A stretch of 64,000 nt of DNA from Tuwongella immobilis. GTDB lineage: Bacteria; Planctomycetota; Planctomycetia; Gemmatales; Gemmataceae. A model generated the notes under the pieces. It made no database searches, was not told the origin of the DNA, and saw only the letters and a program-made list of their open reading frames with translations. Every line of letters begins with the position of its first letter. Positions within the stretch are counted from its first letter, which is position 1. Made by a program: the position numbers and the translations under genes. Location of the stretch: assembly GCF_901538355.1 (NCBI RefSeq), contig NZ_LR593887.1:4254920-4318919 (forward strand), written 5' to 3'. This document shows positions 1 to 9,566 of the stretch, piece after piece.

Positions 1-2
1 CT

Positions 3-320
3 CACGGCATGGGCGGCGGCGGGCAAATGGCGTTCTACCTCGGATTCAATGCGCGGGAGCAATTCCGAGGCGTGGCGGCGATTGGTGCCGTGCCGTCGAG
101 TCCGCCCAAGGATAATCTCCCAGGTCGGCGGTTGTCGATCTTCCTGACCGTCGGCGAGAAAGATCCGTTGCGGCCGGAGGTGCTCGAAGCCAAGCCCAAG
201 CTCCTGGAAAAGCAACTCCCGCTGTTGTTCCGCGAACTGCCCGGCATGGGCAAAGAATATGTCGATGCTCCGACATTCGACGAACTCATTCGCTGGATCG
301 ATTCGCTTGATCGAATCTAA
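3..320 (+). CDS. alpha/beta-hydrolase-like protein, C-terminal fragment
   Basis: The reading frame is open from the left window edge, so only the last ~105 residues are seen. The fragment begins at a glycine-rich turn (HGMGGGGQMAF) in the place of an alpha/beta-hydrolase nucleophile elbow, followed by a helix, a strand ending in TVGEKDPL (typical position of the catalytic Asp strand) and a C-terminal helix (ELIRWIDSLDRI). The order fits the dienelactone-hydrolase/esterase fold. The usual GxSxG serine is not visible at the elbow, so the domain may be non-catalytic. Similar domains occur at the end of larger secreted planctomycete proteins; whether this one is such a fusion cannot be seen here. 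Confidence 0.6.
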   Translation, partial: HGMGGGGQMAFYLGFNAREQFRGVAAIGAVPSSPPKDNLPGRRLSIFLTVGEKDPLRPEVLEAKPKLLEKQLPLLFRELPGMGKEYVDAPTFDELIRWIDSLDRI

Positions 321-522
321 TTCCGCGGATTGAAACACGTCCATCCCCGCAATCGATATCCCGAGTTCGATTGCGGGGATGCTTCGTTTGCCCCATCCGT
401 TCACGCCTCACGCGAATGCTACGTTCCGACAGTCGAAAAAAGTCTTGCCTTCGCCATCCGGTCCGGGATAATAGAGTATCTGCGTTCGTCCGCCTGCCCT
501 GCCCTCCGATTTGTGAACGAAC

Positions 523-3500
523 ATGAAGCCGACCTACCTCCTTGCGGTTTCCACCGCATTGGCTTTCTTCGCTGGCTCGTTCTCGGCTCACGCCGCAGAG
601 CCGCCACAATTTGAACGCGACGTTCGCCCCATTCTCAAAGCATTCTGCCTCGATTGCCATGGCGGAAACGAGAAAGTCAGTGCCAAACTCGACTTACGTC
701 TCAAACGCTTCATGCTGCAAGGCGGCGAGAGCGGCGAAGCGATCGTGCCCGGCAAACCCGCCGAAAGTCTGCTCATCGAACGCATGAAGTCCGGCGAAAT
801 GCCGCCCGGCGAAAAGAAAGTGCCGGCATCGCAAATTGCGATTCTGGAACAATGGATCGCAGCCGGTGCCCCGACTCTTCGCCCCGAACCCGAGAAACTC
901 CCACCCGGATTGGATATCACCCCCGAAGAACGGGCCTACTGGTTCTATCAACCACTGAGTCGGCCTGCTGTGCCGCAAGTCAAACAGTCTCAACGAGTTC
1001 GGACGCCAATTGATGCGTTCATCCAGGCGAAACTCGAAGCGCAATCGCTGTCGATGAATGACGACGCCGATAAACGGACGCTGATTCGTCGGGCGACGCT
1101 CGACCTCACCGGGCTGCCACCCACCGAGGCGGAAGTGGCCGCATTCCTGGCCGACACCTCCGAGCAAGCGTATGATCGTCTGCTGGATCGCCTGTTAGCG
1201 TCGCCCGCTTATGGGGAACGCTGGGCGCGGCACTGGCTGGATGTGGTCGGTTACGCCGATTCGGAAGGCGATGCGACCAATGACACGCCGCGTGACGAAG
1301 CGTGGAGGTATCGGGATTATGTCATTCGTGCGATGAATGCGGATAAGCCGATCGCGCAATTCATCATCGAACAGATGGCTGGGGATGAGCTGATTCCGCG
1401 ACCTTGGAACAATCTCACGCCGTCGCAAGTGGAACTGCTCGCCGCGACGAATTTCCTGCGAATGGTCCCCGACACCACAGCCAGTCGCAACGGGCCTGCC
1501 GAGTCGCAACAGACGGTGGCGGATGCGGTTAAGGTGGTTGGCTCGACGCTCTTGGGGCTGTCGGTCGGCTGTGCCCAATGCCACGACCATCGCTATGACC
1601 CGATTCCGCAATCGGATTATTTCCGCTTCCGGGCGTTGCTGGAGCCGGCGTTGAATCCGGCGAATTGGCGAGTTCCCTCGCAACGTCGCGTCTCGTTATT
1701 CACCGATGCGGACCGGGCGAAGGCGGCGGCGGTGGATGCCGAAGTCAACAAAATGACGGCCGAATATTCGGCCAAAGAAGCGAAGGCGGTTCGAGCCGCA
1801 TTCGAGAAGGTTCTCGCCACCTTCCCGGCGGATCAGCAGCCGAATCTGAAAGCTGCTTTTGACACGCCAGCGGACAAACGAACGCCCGAACAGAAGCAGA
1901 TGGTTGCTTCCAATCCCAAATTGAATGTCACGCCTGGGGTACTGTATCAGTTCGATCCGCCAGCCCGGAAAGAACTCGATGACATGATGGCGAAGATCAA
2001 TCAGAAGCGGGCCGAACGTCCCGTGGAGCAATTTGTCTCGGCGGTGTTCGAGCATCCAGGCGAAATTCCGCCGACCAAAATCTTCCATCGCGGCGATTAT
2101 CGTGATCCGCGGTCGGAAGTGTTGCCCGGCGATTTGACCATTGCCGCGCCGGATGGCAAACGGCTGGAGCTGCCCAAAGATGATGCGGTCCTGCCGACAA
2201 CGGGCCGACGATTGGCCTATGCCAAATATTTGACCAGCGGCAATCATCCGCTGTTTGGCCGCGTGTTTGTCAATCGCATCTGGCTGCATCATTTCGGACG
2301 TGGAATTGTCGATACACCCGGCGAATTTGGGATTCTCGGCCAACGCCCCTCGCACCCGGAACTGCTCGATTGGCTGGCCACCGAGTTGGCCCAAAATGGC
2401 TGGAGTCTGAAGAAGCTCCACAAGACAATCATGCAATCGAGCGTGTATCGACAAAGTTCGGCCCGATCGCCGCAGAAGGATGCGGCGGATGGCGGCAATG
2501 CCCTGCTGGGGCGGTATCCCGTGCGACGGCTCGAAGCGGAGACACTCCGCGATTGCCTGCTCGTGGTCACCGGTCGGCTCGATTCAACCCAGTTCGGCCC
2601 GCCGCTTCCCGTGATGGAAGATACGGTGGGACAAGTGCTTACGCCGGATCAACAGCCGCGCCGCACGATCTATTTCCAACAACGGCGAAGCAAGCCGATT
2701 GCATTTCTGACGACCTTCGATGCCCCGTCGGGGGAGTTGAATTGCGATCGTCGCATCTCGAGCACCGCGGCCCCGCAAGCGCTGATGCTGATGAATAGCG
2801 ATTTCATGTTGCAACAAGCATCGCACTTTGCCACTCGCGTTCGCAAGGAAACGCCAGCCACGTTCGCGCTGCCTGCGAATCTGGTGGCGACGCTGCCACG
2901 CAGCGCATCCGACGCTTGGCAATATGGTTACGGCGAATGGGATGCCGCGAATAAGCGGTTGTCGAAATTCACGCCGCTGCCGCACTGGAGCGGTTCGACC
3001 TGGCAGGGTGGCCCACAGTTGCCCGATGCCGCCCATGGGTGGGCGATGCTGCATGCGTCGGGTGGCCATTCGGGGGATGCGCAACATTCGCCGATTCGTC
3101 GATGGGTCGCGCCGACTGCCGGCGTTGTGACGATTCGCGGCAAGCTGCACCATCCTTCGCCGGCGGGTGATGGTGTGCGTGGGCGGATTGTCTCGAGTCG
3201 GTCTGGCCTGCATAGTGAGTGGCATGTGAAGACGCGCTCCGAAGCGACTGATGCGTCGCAAATCACCGTGCAGCCAGGGGATACGATCGATTTCGTTCTT
3301 GATTGCGTTGGCGATGTCACCTCGGATTCGTTCGATTGGACCGTGCAACTCACGCTAACCGATGCCAAGAATGCGAGTGAATCGTGGGACTCTCGCACGG
3401 ATTTCCGAGGGCCGCAAGCAACGGGAGCGAATCTGGCGCAACTGGCCGCGCGGGCGTGGCAGATCGTGTATCAGCGTCCAATCCGGCAGGCGGAATTGGA

Positions 3501-3633
3501 CCTGGTGGTGGACTTTTTGGGCAAGCAAGTGCGGACTTATCGCGCCGCAAAGCATGCCGATCCTGAATTGGCGGCGCTGACCAACCTTTGCCAACAACTC
3601 CTGGCCTCGAACGAGTTTCTCTATGTGGACTGA
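523..3633 (+). CDS. PSCyt1-DUF1549-DUF1553 planctomycete cytochrome-like protein
   Basis: A 1036-residue exported protein. Residues 1-25 are a signal peptide ending AHAA. The planctomycete cytochrome C domain follows, with a CxxCH haem motif (CLDCH) at residues 42-46. DUF1549 spans about 160-370 and carries a second Cys/His cluster, CAQCHDH, near 350-356. DUF1553 (PSD1) covers about 560-775. The last ~260 residues are an extension with a beta-rich stretch and a final PSD1-like helical end. The downstream DUF1501 gene overlaps its stop codon by 11 bases, the usual pairing for these families. They form one of the most expanded families in Planctomycetes, generally linked to polysaccharide or sulfated-glycan metabolism; the biochemical role is unproven. 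Start ATG at 523 directly precedes a good signal peptide. Confidence 0.93.
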   Translation: MKPTYLLAVSTALAFFAGSFSAHAAEPPQFERDVRPILKAFCLDCHGGNEKVSAKLDLRLKRFMLQGGESGEAIVPGKPAESLLIERMKSGEMPPGEKKVPASQIAILEQWIAAGAPTLRPEPEKLPPGLDITPEERAYWFYQPLSRPAVPQVKQSQRVRTPIDAFIQAKLEAQSLSMNDDADKRTLIRRATLDLTGLPPTEAEVAAFLADTSEQAYDRLLDRLLASPAYGERWARHWLDVVGYADSEGDATNDTPRDEAWRYRDYVIRAMNADKPIAQFIIEQMAGDELIPRPWNNLTPSQVELLAATNFLRMVPDTTASRNGPAESQQTVADAVKVVGSTLLGLSVGCAQCHDHRYDPIPQSDYFRFRALLEPALNPANWRVPSQRRVSLFTDADRAKAAAVDAEVNKMTAEYSAKEAKAVRAAFEKVLATFPADQQPNLKAAFDTPADKRTPEQKQMVASNPKLNVTPGVLYQFDPPARKELDDMMAKINQKRAERPVEQFVSAVFEHPGEIPPTKIFHRGDYRDPRSEVLPGDLTIAAPDGKRLELPKDDAVLPTTGRRLAYAKYLTSGNHPLFGRVFVNRIWLHHFGRGIVDTPGEFGILGQRPSHPELLDWLATELAQNGWSLKKLHKTIMQSSVYRQSSARSPQKDAADGGNALLGRYPVRRLEAETLRDCLLVVTGRLDSTQFGPPLPVMEDTVGQVLTPDQQPRRTIYFQQRRSKPIAFLTTFDAPSGELNCDRRISSTAAPQALMLMNSDFMLQQASHFATRVRKETPATFALPANLVATLPRSASDAWQYGYGEWDAANKRLSKFTPLPHWSGSTWQGGPQLPDAAHGWAMLHASGGHSGDAQHSPIRRWVAPTAGVVTIRGKLHHPSPAGDGVRGRIVSSRSGLHSEWHVKTRSEATDASQITVQPGDTIDFVLDCVGDVTSDSFDWTVQLTLTDAKNASESWDSRTDFRGPQATGANLAQLAARAWQIVYQRPIRQAELDLVVDFLGKQVRTYRAAKHADPELAALTNLCQQLLASNEFLYVD

Positions 3634-5071
3634 ACCGGGCTTTTCGACGCGGCGCGAATTTCTCAATCGCTCGGCCTTCGGCATCGGGACGTTCGCGTTG
3701 GCGCAACTGCTGCAACAGGACCGACTTCTGGCCGATACGGTCAGCAAGCCGGGCGAGAATCTGCCGCTGAATCTCAAACCGCGACAACCGCATTTTGCCC
3801 CGAAGGCGAAAGCGATGATCTCGCTGTTCATGCACGGTGGCCCCTCGCATGTGGATTTGCTCGACCCGAAACCGGAATTGAGCAAACTGAACGGTAAAGA
3901 ATACAGCGGCGATATTCATTACAGCTTTGTGCAGCGCGCGAACAAGAAACTGTTCGGCACACCGTGGAAATTCGAGAAACGCGGCCAATGTGGAACGCCA
4001 GTTTCCGAACTTCTGCCGCACACTGCCAAAATCGTCGATGACATTTGCGTCGTGCGTTCTATGCACACCGGGCACAACGGCCACGAAGTTTCGATTCGCT
4101 ACTTTCATGGGGGCATCGCCGGGGTGACGGGTCGGCCGACGATGGGAAGTTGGCTGGTGTACGGGCTGGGGAGTGAGGCGCAAAATCTTCCCGCGTATAT
4201 GGTTCTGTCCGATCCGGGTGGGCATCCGGTGGATGGGACGCATAATTGGTCGTGTGGATTTATGCCGCCGTTGTATCAAGGGACGGTGTTGCGTCCGAAT
4301 GAGCCGCGCATTCTGAATTTGGATGCGCCGCCGCATTTGCGCGGGGAGCTGCAACGGCAGAATCTCGATTTGCTGGCGGCGATTAACCGCCAACATTTGC
4401 AGCAACATCCGGGTGAGGCCGACCTCGAAGGGCGAATCGCCAGCTATGAGTTGGCCGCCGCGATGCAGACCGCCGCGAAGGAAGCCCTCGATATTTCGCA
4501 AGAACCGCCGATGATTCATCGCATGTATGGCATCGATCAAGAGCATACGCGATCGTATGGCACCCGCTGCCTGATCGCCCGGCGATTGGTGGAGCGCGGC
4601 GTGCGATTCGTGCAATTATTCCTGGGCGGCCAGCCGTGGGACAATCACGAGAATATCCGATCTGGCCTTCCGAGCATCTGTCAAGCGACCGATCAACCGT
4701 GTGCGGCGCTGGTGATGGATCTGAAACAGCGTGGCCTGCTGGATAGCACAATCGTGCATTGGGGCGGTGAAATTGGTCGGCTGCCGGTCTGCGAAGGTGA
4801 CCTGAATCAGACGACCGGACGCGATCACAACGGGCAAGGATTTAGCATTTGGCTAGCGGGCGGTGGCATTAAAGGTGGCATGACCTTTGGATCGACTGAC
4901 GAAGTCGGTCACAAAGCCGCCGAAAATGTGGTCACCCCAAATGACTATCAAGCGACGATCTTTCATTTGTTAGGGCTGGATCATTCCAAGTTGGTGTATC
5001 ACCACAATGGTCGAGCGCAGCAAATTACCGATGGTCGCCCGGCGCGAATCGTGAAAGAAATCTTGGCGTAA
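3623..5071 (+). CDS. DUF1501 protein with Tat signal (sulfatase-fold family)
   Basis: A 482-residue protein of the DUF1501 family, an alkaline-phosphatase/sulfatase-like fold. The N-terminus has a twin-arginine signal (TRREFLNRS, Arg10-Arg11, then a hydrophobic stretch), so the protein is probably exported folded by the Tat system whose tatC lies at 22.7 kb. Conserved DUF1501 blocks are visible: FMHGGPSHVDLLDPK, RSMHTGHNGHE, YGTRCLIARRLVERGVRFVQL and GRDHNGQGFSIWLAGGG. Length is normal for the family. The start overlaps the PSCyt1 gene by 11 bases, implying co-transcription and translational coupling. The pairing suggests that both act in the same extracytoplasmic pathway; the substrate is unknown. 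Confidence 0.93.
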   Translation: MWTEPGFSTRREFLNRSAFGIGTFALAQLLQQDRLLADTVSKPGENLPLNLKPRQPHFAPKAKAMISLFMHGGPSHVDLLDPKPELSKLNGKEYSGDIHYSFVQRANKKLFGTPWKFEKRGQCGTPVSELLPHTAKIVDDICVVRSMHTGHNGHEVSIRYFHGGIAGVTGRPTMGSWLVYGLGSEAQNLPAYMVLSDPGGHPVDGTHNWSCGFMPPLYQGTVLRPNEPRILNLDAPPHLRGELQRQNLDLLAAINRQHLQQHPGEADLEGRIASYELAAAMQTAAKEALDISQEPPMIHRMYGIDQEHTRSYGTRCLIARRLVERGVRFVQLFLGGQPWDNHENIRSGLPSICQATDQPCAALVMDLKQRGLLDSTIVHWGGEIGRLPVCEGDLNQTTGRDHNGQGFSIWLAGGGIKGGMTFGSTDEVGHKAAENVVTPNDYQATIFHLLGLDHSKLVYHHNGRAQQITDGRPARIVKEILA

Positions 5072-5251
5072 CCAGTTCATTGAAAACGGTTTGCGACTGA
5101 TTTCCAGTCAGACGGGTCGTGTCTGTCGTGGCATTGAGTTCCTGCGTTCTGCCGTGATTCGCATCATGGCAGCCGTTTTCTTGCGCGGTCGTTCGCGGAT
5201 AATCCGCTAAGATACCAGCAGACGGCACGCGATCACCGTAGGAACGCCATT

Positions 5252-6037
5252 ATGCTACAGCGGAAGTACCTTTTTCCGAACGTCATCGAACTGAATTATC
5301 AGGCCGCCCAACTGTTGGGCGTGAATGTTTACCTGATTGATGGCGGTAGTGAATTTATTCTCATCGATATTGGCACGGAAGACACCGTTGAAGAGATTGT
5401 CGAACTGATTCGGCAAATGGACTTCAAATTGTCGAAGTGCAAAATGATTGTGGCGACACATGCCGATGCGGATCATATCCAGGGATTGCAGCGTGCCCGT
5501 GAGCTGCTGAAGGCACCCATTGCCGCGCATCCGGCCAGCGTCGGGCCGCTCGAAACCGCCGATGAAATTCAGACTTACGCTTCGATCGCGGCACAGAATA
5601 TCCATCTACCGCTTCGGCCGACGAAGATTGACATGCTGCTGAACGAAGGCGATGTCATCAAGGTGGGGAAACTGAAACTCAACGTCTGGCACACGCCGGG
5701 GCACACGCCGGGACAGTTGAGTTTCAAGATGGGCAATCTGCTGCTCAGCGGTGACAACATCTACAAAGATTCATGCGTTGGTGTGATTGACGCCCACCAT
5801 GGCTCGGATCTGCCAAAGTTCATCGAATCGCTCAAACGAATTCTGGCGGATGACAGCGAGTTTCTGCTGCCCAGTCATGGGCCAGTGTTCCGACGCGATC
5901 CGCAGATTATCCAAAAGGCGATTGACCGTCTGACGGCGTATCAGTTTATGCCGGATTTTGGCACCTGCGCGATTGCGTGGCCACTTCTGGATGAGTTTGC
6001 GTCCGATCTGGTGACCGGACGCATGCCCAATCTGTAA
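5252..6037 (+). CDS. MBL-fold metallo-hydrolase
   Basis: A 261-residue metallo-beta-lactamase-fold protein without signal peptide, so probably cytoplasmic. The metal-binding block reads THADADH at residues 69-75: the canonical HxHxDH has Asp in place of the second His. Further ligands are visible in HTPGHTPGQLSF (~149-160), LLSGDNIY (~168) and PSHGPVF near the C-terminus. Glyoxalase-II-like and related thioester or phosphodiester hydrolases share this layout. Its own promoter is likely in the 180-base gap upstream; the next gene is convergent with only 24 bases between stops. Substrate not predictable. Confidence 0.85.
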   Translation: MLQRKYLFPNVIELNYQAAQLLGVNVYLIDGGSEFILIDIGTEDTVEEIVELIRQMDFKLSKCKMIVATHADADHIQGLQRARELLKAPIAAHPASVGPLETADEIQTYASIAAQNIHLPLRPTKIDMLLNEGDVIKVGKLKLNVWHTPGHTPGQLSFKMGNLLLSGDNIYKDSCVGVIDAHHGSDLPKFIESLKRILADDSEFLLPSHGPVFRRDPQIIQKAIDRLTAYQFMPDFGTCAIAWPLLDEFASDLVTGRMPNL

Positions 6038-6061
6038 TCCACCGGCGAATCCCGAAATCCC

Positions 6062-7012
6062 TTACGCCCGCTCGCCCATTGTGGGGATGAGTCGAACGGC
6101 GGCGGGAGTGGTTTCGGTCTTTTCTTGAGCGGGCGGCGGGGTGGGTTTGGTCGTCTCGACGCGATTCGACCCCAACAGCACGGGCACACCGATGAGCATG
6201 GTGGCCAAGCCGAGGATGATCGCCCCGCAGAACGCATGCCAAAATTCGTAGCGCAGAATCGGCCAAAGTACCGCCATCCACAGAAGATACTGCAATAGAT
6301 TCAGCAGCAGATTCACGAACAATGTGCCGCCTTTGGGGACAATCAGCTTGCCCACGGTCTGATCCATCATCGTGCGATTGCCGCCGACTTCGCGGTACTC
6401 TTGCGGAGTGTTGAAGACGTAGCGGACTTTCCCGGTCGCATCTTTCTTCTCGACATCCACGGCTTGTAGTCGGATCGGCTCCTCGACATTCGGCAGCTTC
6501 ACCCGAATCGCCAGCACCATGGAATCGGTATCCGATCGATTAAAACTCAGCCCCTTGGCATCTTTGTAATCGCTGGTGCGGTATTCCGACCCGCGGCGCG
6601 CTCGGGTGGGCCGCGTGTAGGTGACTACCTTTTCGACGCCGGCTGGGGTGACGCGAATGGCATCAAAGGTATCGAGTTCGACAATGTCATACGCGGTAAA
6701 GTTCAAAAAGGTGTCGTATTTTCCGGGGCTTCGGCGATCGAGTGCGTACCAGATGGTGAGAAAAACGGCCATCACGGCCGCACCGGCAGCCGCTCGCCAG
6801 ATCAGCCCGGTTGCGGGAACATTGTAGAAATAGCCCTGCAAAATCAGCGAGCCGCCCCAGAGTGCCGCATATAACAGAATCAGCAACAGCAAAAATGTCA
6901 GCAATACCGCCACAGGATGCACTCCAGTTTCTGGGTCGATGGTTTCGCGCTGATCCCCGCAACCCGTTGTCACGCGTCTGGATATGGTGCGACGAATCGC
7001 TCGGCGAGTCAA
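6062..7012 (-). CDS. multi-pass membrane protein of unknown function
   Basis: Up to 316 residues on the minus strand. I do not recognise the family. Visible: a hydrophobic helix near residues 34-58 (LLTFLLLLILLYAALWGG), a second helix near 70-90, a long hydrophilic domain of ~140 residues that appears beta-rich, and two helices near 230-290 before a proline-rich tail. The N-terminal ~25 residues are very basic; translation may instead begin at an internal GTG close to the first helix. The gene is convergent with the MBL hydrolase and divergent from the coiled-coil gene at 7178. Confidence 0.7.
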   Translation of the reverse strand: MTRRAIRRTISRRVTTGCGDQRETIDPETGVHPVAVLLTFLLLLILLYAALWGGSLILQGYFYNVPATGLIWRAAAGAAVMAVFLTIWYALDRRSPGKYDTFLNFTAYDIVELDTFDAIRVTPAGVEKVVTYTRPTRARRGSEYRTSDYKDAKGLSFNRSDTDSMVLAIRVKLPNVEEPIRLQAVDVEKKDATGKVRYVFNTPQEYREVGGNRTMMDQTVGKLIVPKGGTLFVNLLLNLLQYLLWMAVLWPILRYEFWHAFCGAIILGLATMLIGVPVLLGSNRVETTKPTPPPAQEKTETTPAAVRLIPTMGERA

Positions 7013-7177
7013 TTGCTTTCCCGGAATGTGATTGATGAAGAAATTCCTGGAGTCGTTCGATAAAATAAACTCCGTTCGTCCTCGAATAACTTAGCAGGAA
7101 CGGGAGCCAGGAGAGACGATCCCCAACAACTCCCCAATCTCATGAAATCACCAATTTCGCTTTGAGGACCGCCTATC

Positions 7178-7942
7178 ATGTTCAAAAAGCTGGCCGTTTA
7201 CGGGACAGCCGGTCTGATCGCAACCGGGGTCATCTCGCAAACCCGCCTGGGCAGCTACGTCGGGACGCTGTTCAACCAAGTCACGACCGGCCTGCAAGAA
7301 TCGGTATCGCCCGAATTGGAATTAGAACGCATCAAATTCGAACTGTCGCATCTGGATCAAGACATCGATCATGCGACGACACAACTGGCAGAAGAAACCA
7401 CGGCCATTCGCTTGTTGAATGAAGAAATCACGGCCACCAGAGAGCGATTGGAACAATCCGAAGTCGCCCTGCGCAAACGTGGTGAAGAATTGAAGAAAGG
7501 CCAAGTGAACGTGTCGATCGCTGGCCGCACGCCAAGCATCGACGAAGCCACCCGACTGCTGCGGGAAGATGTCGATCGCTTGGGTTCGCAACGCCGAGAG
7601 CTGGCCAACCAAGAACGGATTCTCAGCCTGCGTCAAAACACGCAGTCGTTGGTGGCCAAACAGCGTGAAACGCTCGTCCGTCAGAAGGCCGAACTGACCG
7701 CTGCCGTCGCGGAAATGGAAAGCGATCTGAAACTGGTCCGATTGGAACAGATGGAAAGCCAATATCAATCGGATGATACGCGTTTGGCCGACATCAAGAA
7801 GTCGCTGAAGGATCTGCGTCGCAAGGTGATGGTCCAAAAGGAAAAGTTGAATCTGGTCAACCAAGTCGAAGAACAACCAACCGGTGGTGAATCGGTGGAT
7901 GAGATTCTTGGTCGGCTCAACGGTCCCGCAGCCCGCGAATAA
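7178..7942 (+). CDS. membrane-anchored coiled-coil protein
   Basis: A 254-residue protein with one hydrophobic N-terminal segment (about residues 5-20) followed by an almost uninterrupted heptad-rich coiled coil from ~45 to ~230, rich in E, L, R and Q. It superficially resembles PspA or myosin-like membrane-tethered coiled coils, but no family signature is visible. A strong hairpin terminator follows, so it is transcribed separately from the FHA/kinase cluster downstream. Function unknown; a structural or scaffolding role is only a guess from its shape. Confidence 0.8.
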   Translation: MFKKLAVYGTAGLIATGVISQTRLGSYVGTLFNQVTTGLQESVSPELELERIKFELSHLDQDIDHATTQLAEETTAIRLLNEEITATRERLEQSEVALRKRGEELKKGQVNVSIAGRTPSIDEATRLLREDVDRLGSQRRELANQERILSLRQNTQSLVAKQRETLVRQKAELTAAVAEMESDLKLVRLEQMESQYQSDDTRLADIKKSLKDLRRKVMVQKEKLNLVNQVEEQPTGGESVDEILGRLNGPAARE

Positions 7943-7960
7943 GTTGCGAGTCGGGAACGC

Positions 7961-7999
7961 ACAACCCACGGCCCGGATTCAACCGGAGTCGTGGGTTGT
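7961..7999 (+). terminator. intrinsic terminator after the coiled-coil gene
   Basis: A perfect 10-bp stem (ACAACCCACG at 7961-7970 and CGTGGGTTGT at 7990-7999) with a loop that can form an inner CCGG stem, followed by TTTGATTGT. It lies 19 bases after the stop of the coiled-coil gene. Confidence 0.8.
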
Positions 8000-8056
8000 T
8001 TGATTGTCGCGGCCCCATGCGGGTCGCTTTTTCCGATGATCTTGCGAGAATCCCCC

Positions 8057-9487
8057 ATGGCATCGCCCCCGTGGTTAGTCCTGCGTCAGGCGAACGAAGC
8101 CCTGAAGAACGCCCGTCCGGAAGATGCCGCCCGGTTGCTTCAGCCATTGGTGCAACAGGGGTATCGGCAAGCCTACGCGATGCAAAGCCAAGTCATGCGG
8201 GCATTTGTGGAGCGTGCCCTGCGATCGTTGCGTCAGGACGATATCGAATCGGCCTGGGCGGATCTGATTCGCGCGGAACGCATCGACCGTGTGGACGCCG
8301 TCGCTGTTCAGCTCCGCGAAACGCTCACCCGATTGGGATTGGCCCAACTGCGGGCACTGCTCGAAAGCGGGAAGGCGTTGCCCGCCGTGGAATGCGCGGT
8401 GCGTTTGCGCGATCGCGGCGTGCGTCACCCGGAGTTGCATCAGCATTTGGAGGCTGCCCAGGAATGGGTATTGGCCAATGAAATTGCCGAACGCGGCGAT
8501 TTTCTGCTCGCGCAACAGACCAGCGAACGCATTCGCAAACTGTTGGTCTGCCCCTTCACTGGCTTGAATCAATGGCAGGCCGAACTATCCGAACGCATGG
8601 GGCGATTTCGAACCGCCATTGATGCCATGCTCGAGGCCGTCAGTCAGCATGATTGGTCGGATGTGCTGAAGTGGGCGGAACAAGCGATTGCCGCCGCGCC
8701 GCAGAATCGCGATGCCCAGCAGATGCGCGACCGAGCGTGGGATGCGCTCAAATCGGCGGCACCGGTCACGAATCCCTCGCGAATCGCGGAGTGGTCGTCG
8801 ATCGCTCCGGGGTCGGGATCGGGTGGTGATCCGCTGCCATTTCCAGTGGCGAATTTGCCGCCACCGCCACCGCCACCGAATGCACCCGTTCGACGATTTT
8901 TCCTGTGGATTGACGGTGTCGCTGGCTTTCTCGTCTGCCTGAACCCGCGAATCACCATCGGGCAAGCGATCGGCGAAGCACCGGTGGATATTCCGCTGTA
9001 TGCGGATGTCTCGCGGATGCATGCCAGCCTTACCCGCGACGAAGAAGGCTATCAGCTGGAAGCGAGCAAATCCGTCTTGCTAAATGGCCGCAATACCGAA
9101 CGGGCACTGCTGCAACATGGCGACCGCATTACGCTGGGGAATTCCTGCCAACTGACGTTCACCCGTCCGCTGGCGATCAGCAGCACGGCCAAACTCACGC
9201 TGGTCAGCGGGCATCGCCTCCCCACATCCGTGGATGGCATTGTGTTGATGTCGGATTCCCTGCTGATGGGACCCGAAACGAATACCCATGTGGCGATTCC
9301 GGGGTTGAAACTGCCACTCATCCTGCTGCGGACTCGCGATGGCTTGGCGGTCAAGCATGCCGCGAATTATCGCATTGACGGGGTGATCTGCTCGGATCGC
9401 ACGGAGTTGACACTCCCGGCGCATGTGTACAACGAGCATTTTTCGCTGACCTTGGAGCCGGCCCCGAATCGACTTGCGGGAACCTAA
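8057..9487 (+). CDS. TPR-like plus FHA-domain protein
   Basis: Start chosen at ATG 8057 (MASPPWLVL); two earlier in-frame ATGs at 7991 and 8036 exist, but the first lies in the terminator. The N-terminal ~230 residues are helical with TPR-like repetition (EALKNARPEDAARLLQPL). A proline run (LPPPPPPP) near residue 275 links to an FHA-like domain with the phosphothreonine-binding SRMHASL motif near 318-324 and LLNGRNTERALLQHGDRI after it. A further ~110 residues follow. FHA domains bind phosphothreonine peptides, and the next gene encodes a Ser/Thr kinase, so this is probably its substrate reader or scaffold. The 79-base gap suggests one operon. Confidence 0.8.
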   Translation: MASPPWLVLRQANEALKNARPEDAARLLQPLVQQGYRQAYAMQSQVMRAFVERALRSLRQDDIESAWADLIRAERIDRVDAVAVQLRETLTRLGLAQLRALLESGKALPAVECAVRLRDRGVRHPELHQHLEAAQEWVLANEIAERGDFLLAQQTSERIRKLLVCPFTGLNQWQAELSERMGRFRTAIDAMLEAVSQHDWSDVLKWAEQAIAAAPQNRDAQQMRDRAWDALKSAAPVTNPSRIAEWSSIAPGSGSGGDPLPFPVANLPPPPPPPNAPVRRFFLWIDGVAGFLVCLNPRITIGQAIGEAPVDIPLYADVSRMHASLTRDEEGYQLEASKSVLLNGRNTERALLQHGDRITLGNSCQLTFTRPLAISSTAKLTLVSGHRLPTSVDGIVLMSDSLLMGPETNTHVAIPGLKLPLILLRTRDGLAVKHAANYRIDGVICSDRTELTLPAHVYNEHFSLTLEPAPNRLAGT

Positions 9488-9566
9488 GCGGAACCCATCA
9501 AATACCGGGCGGTGTGGAACGAATTTCCTGGCACAGTGACCGCGACGAGATTCCGGGGAAGTACCC

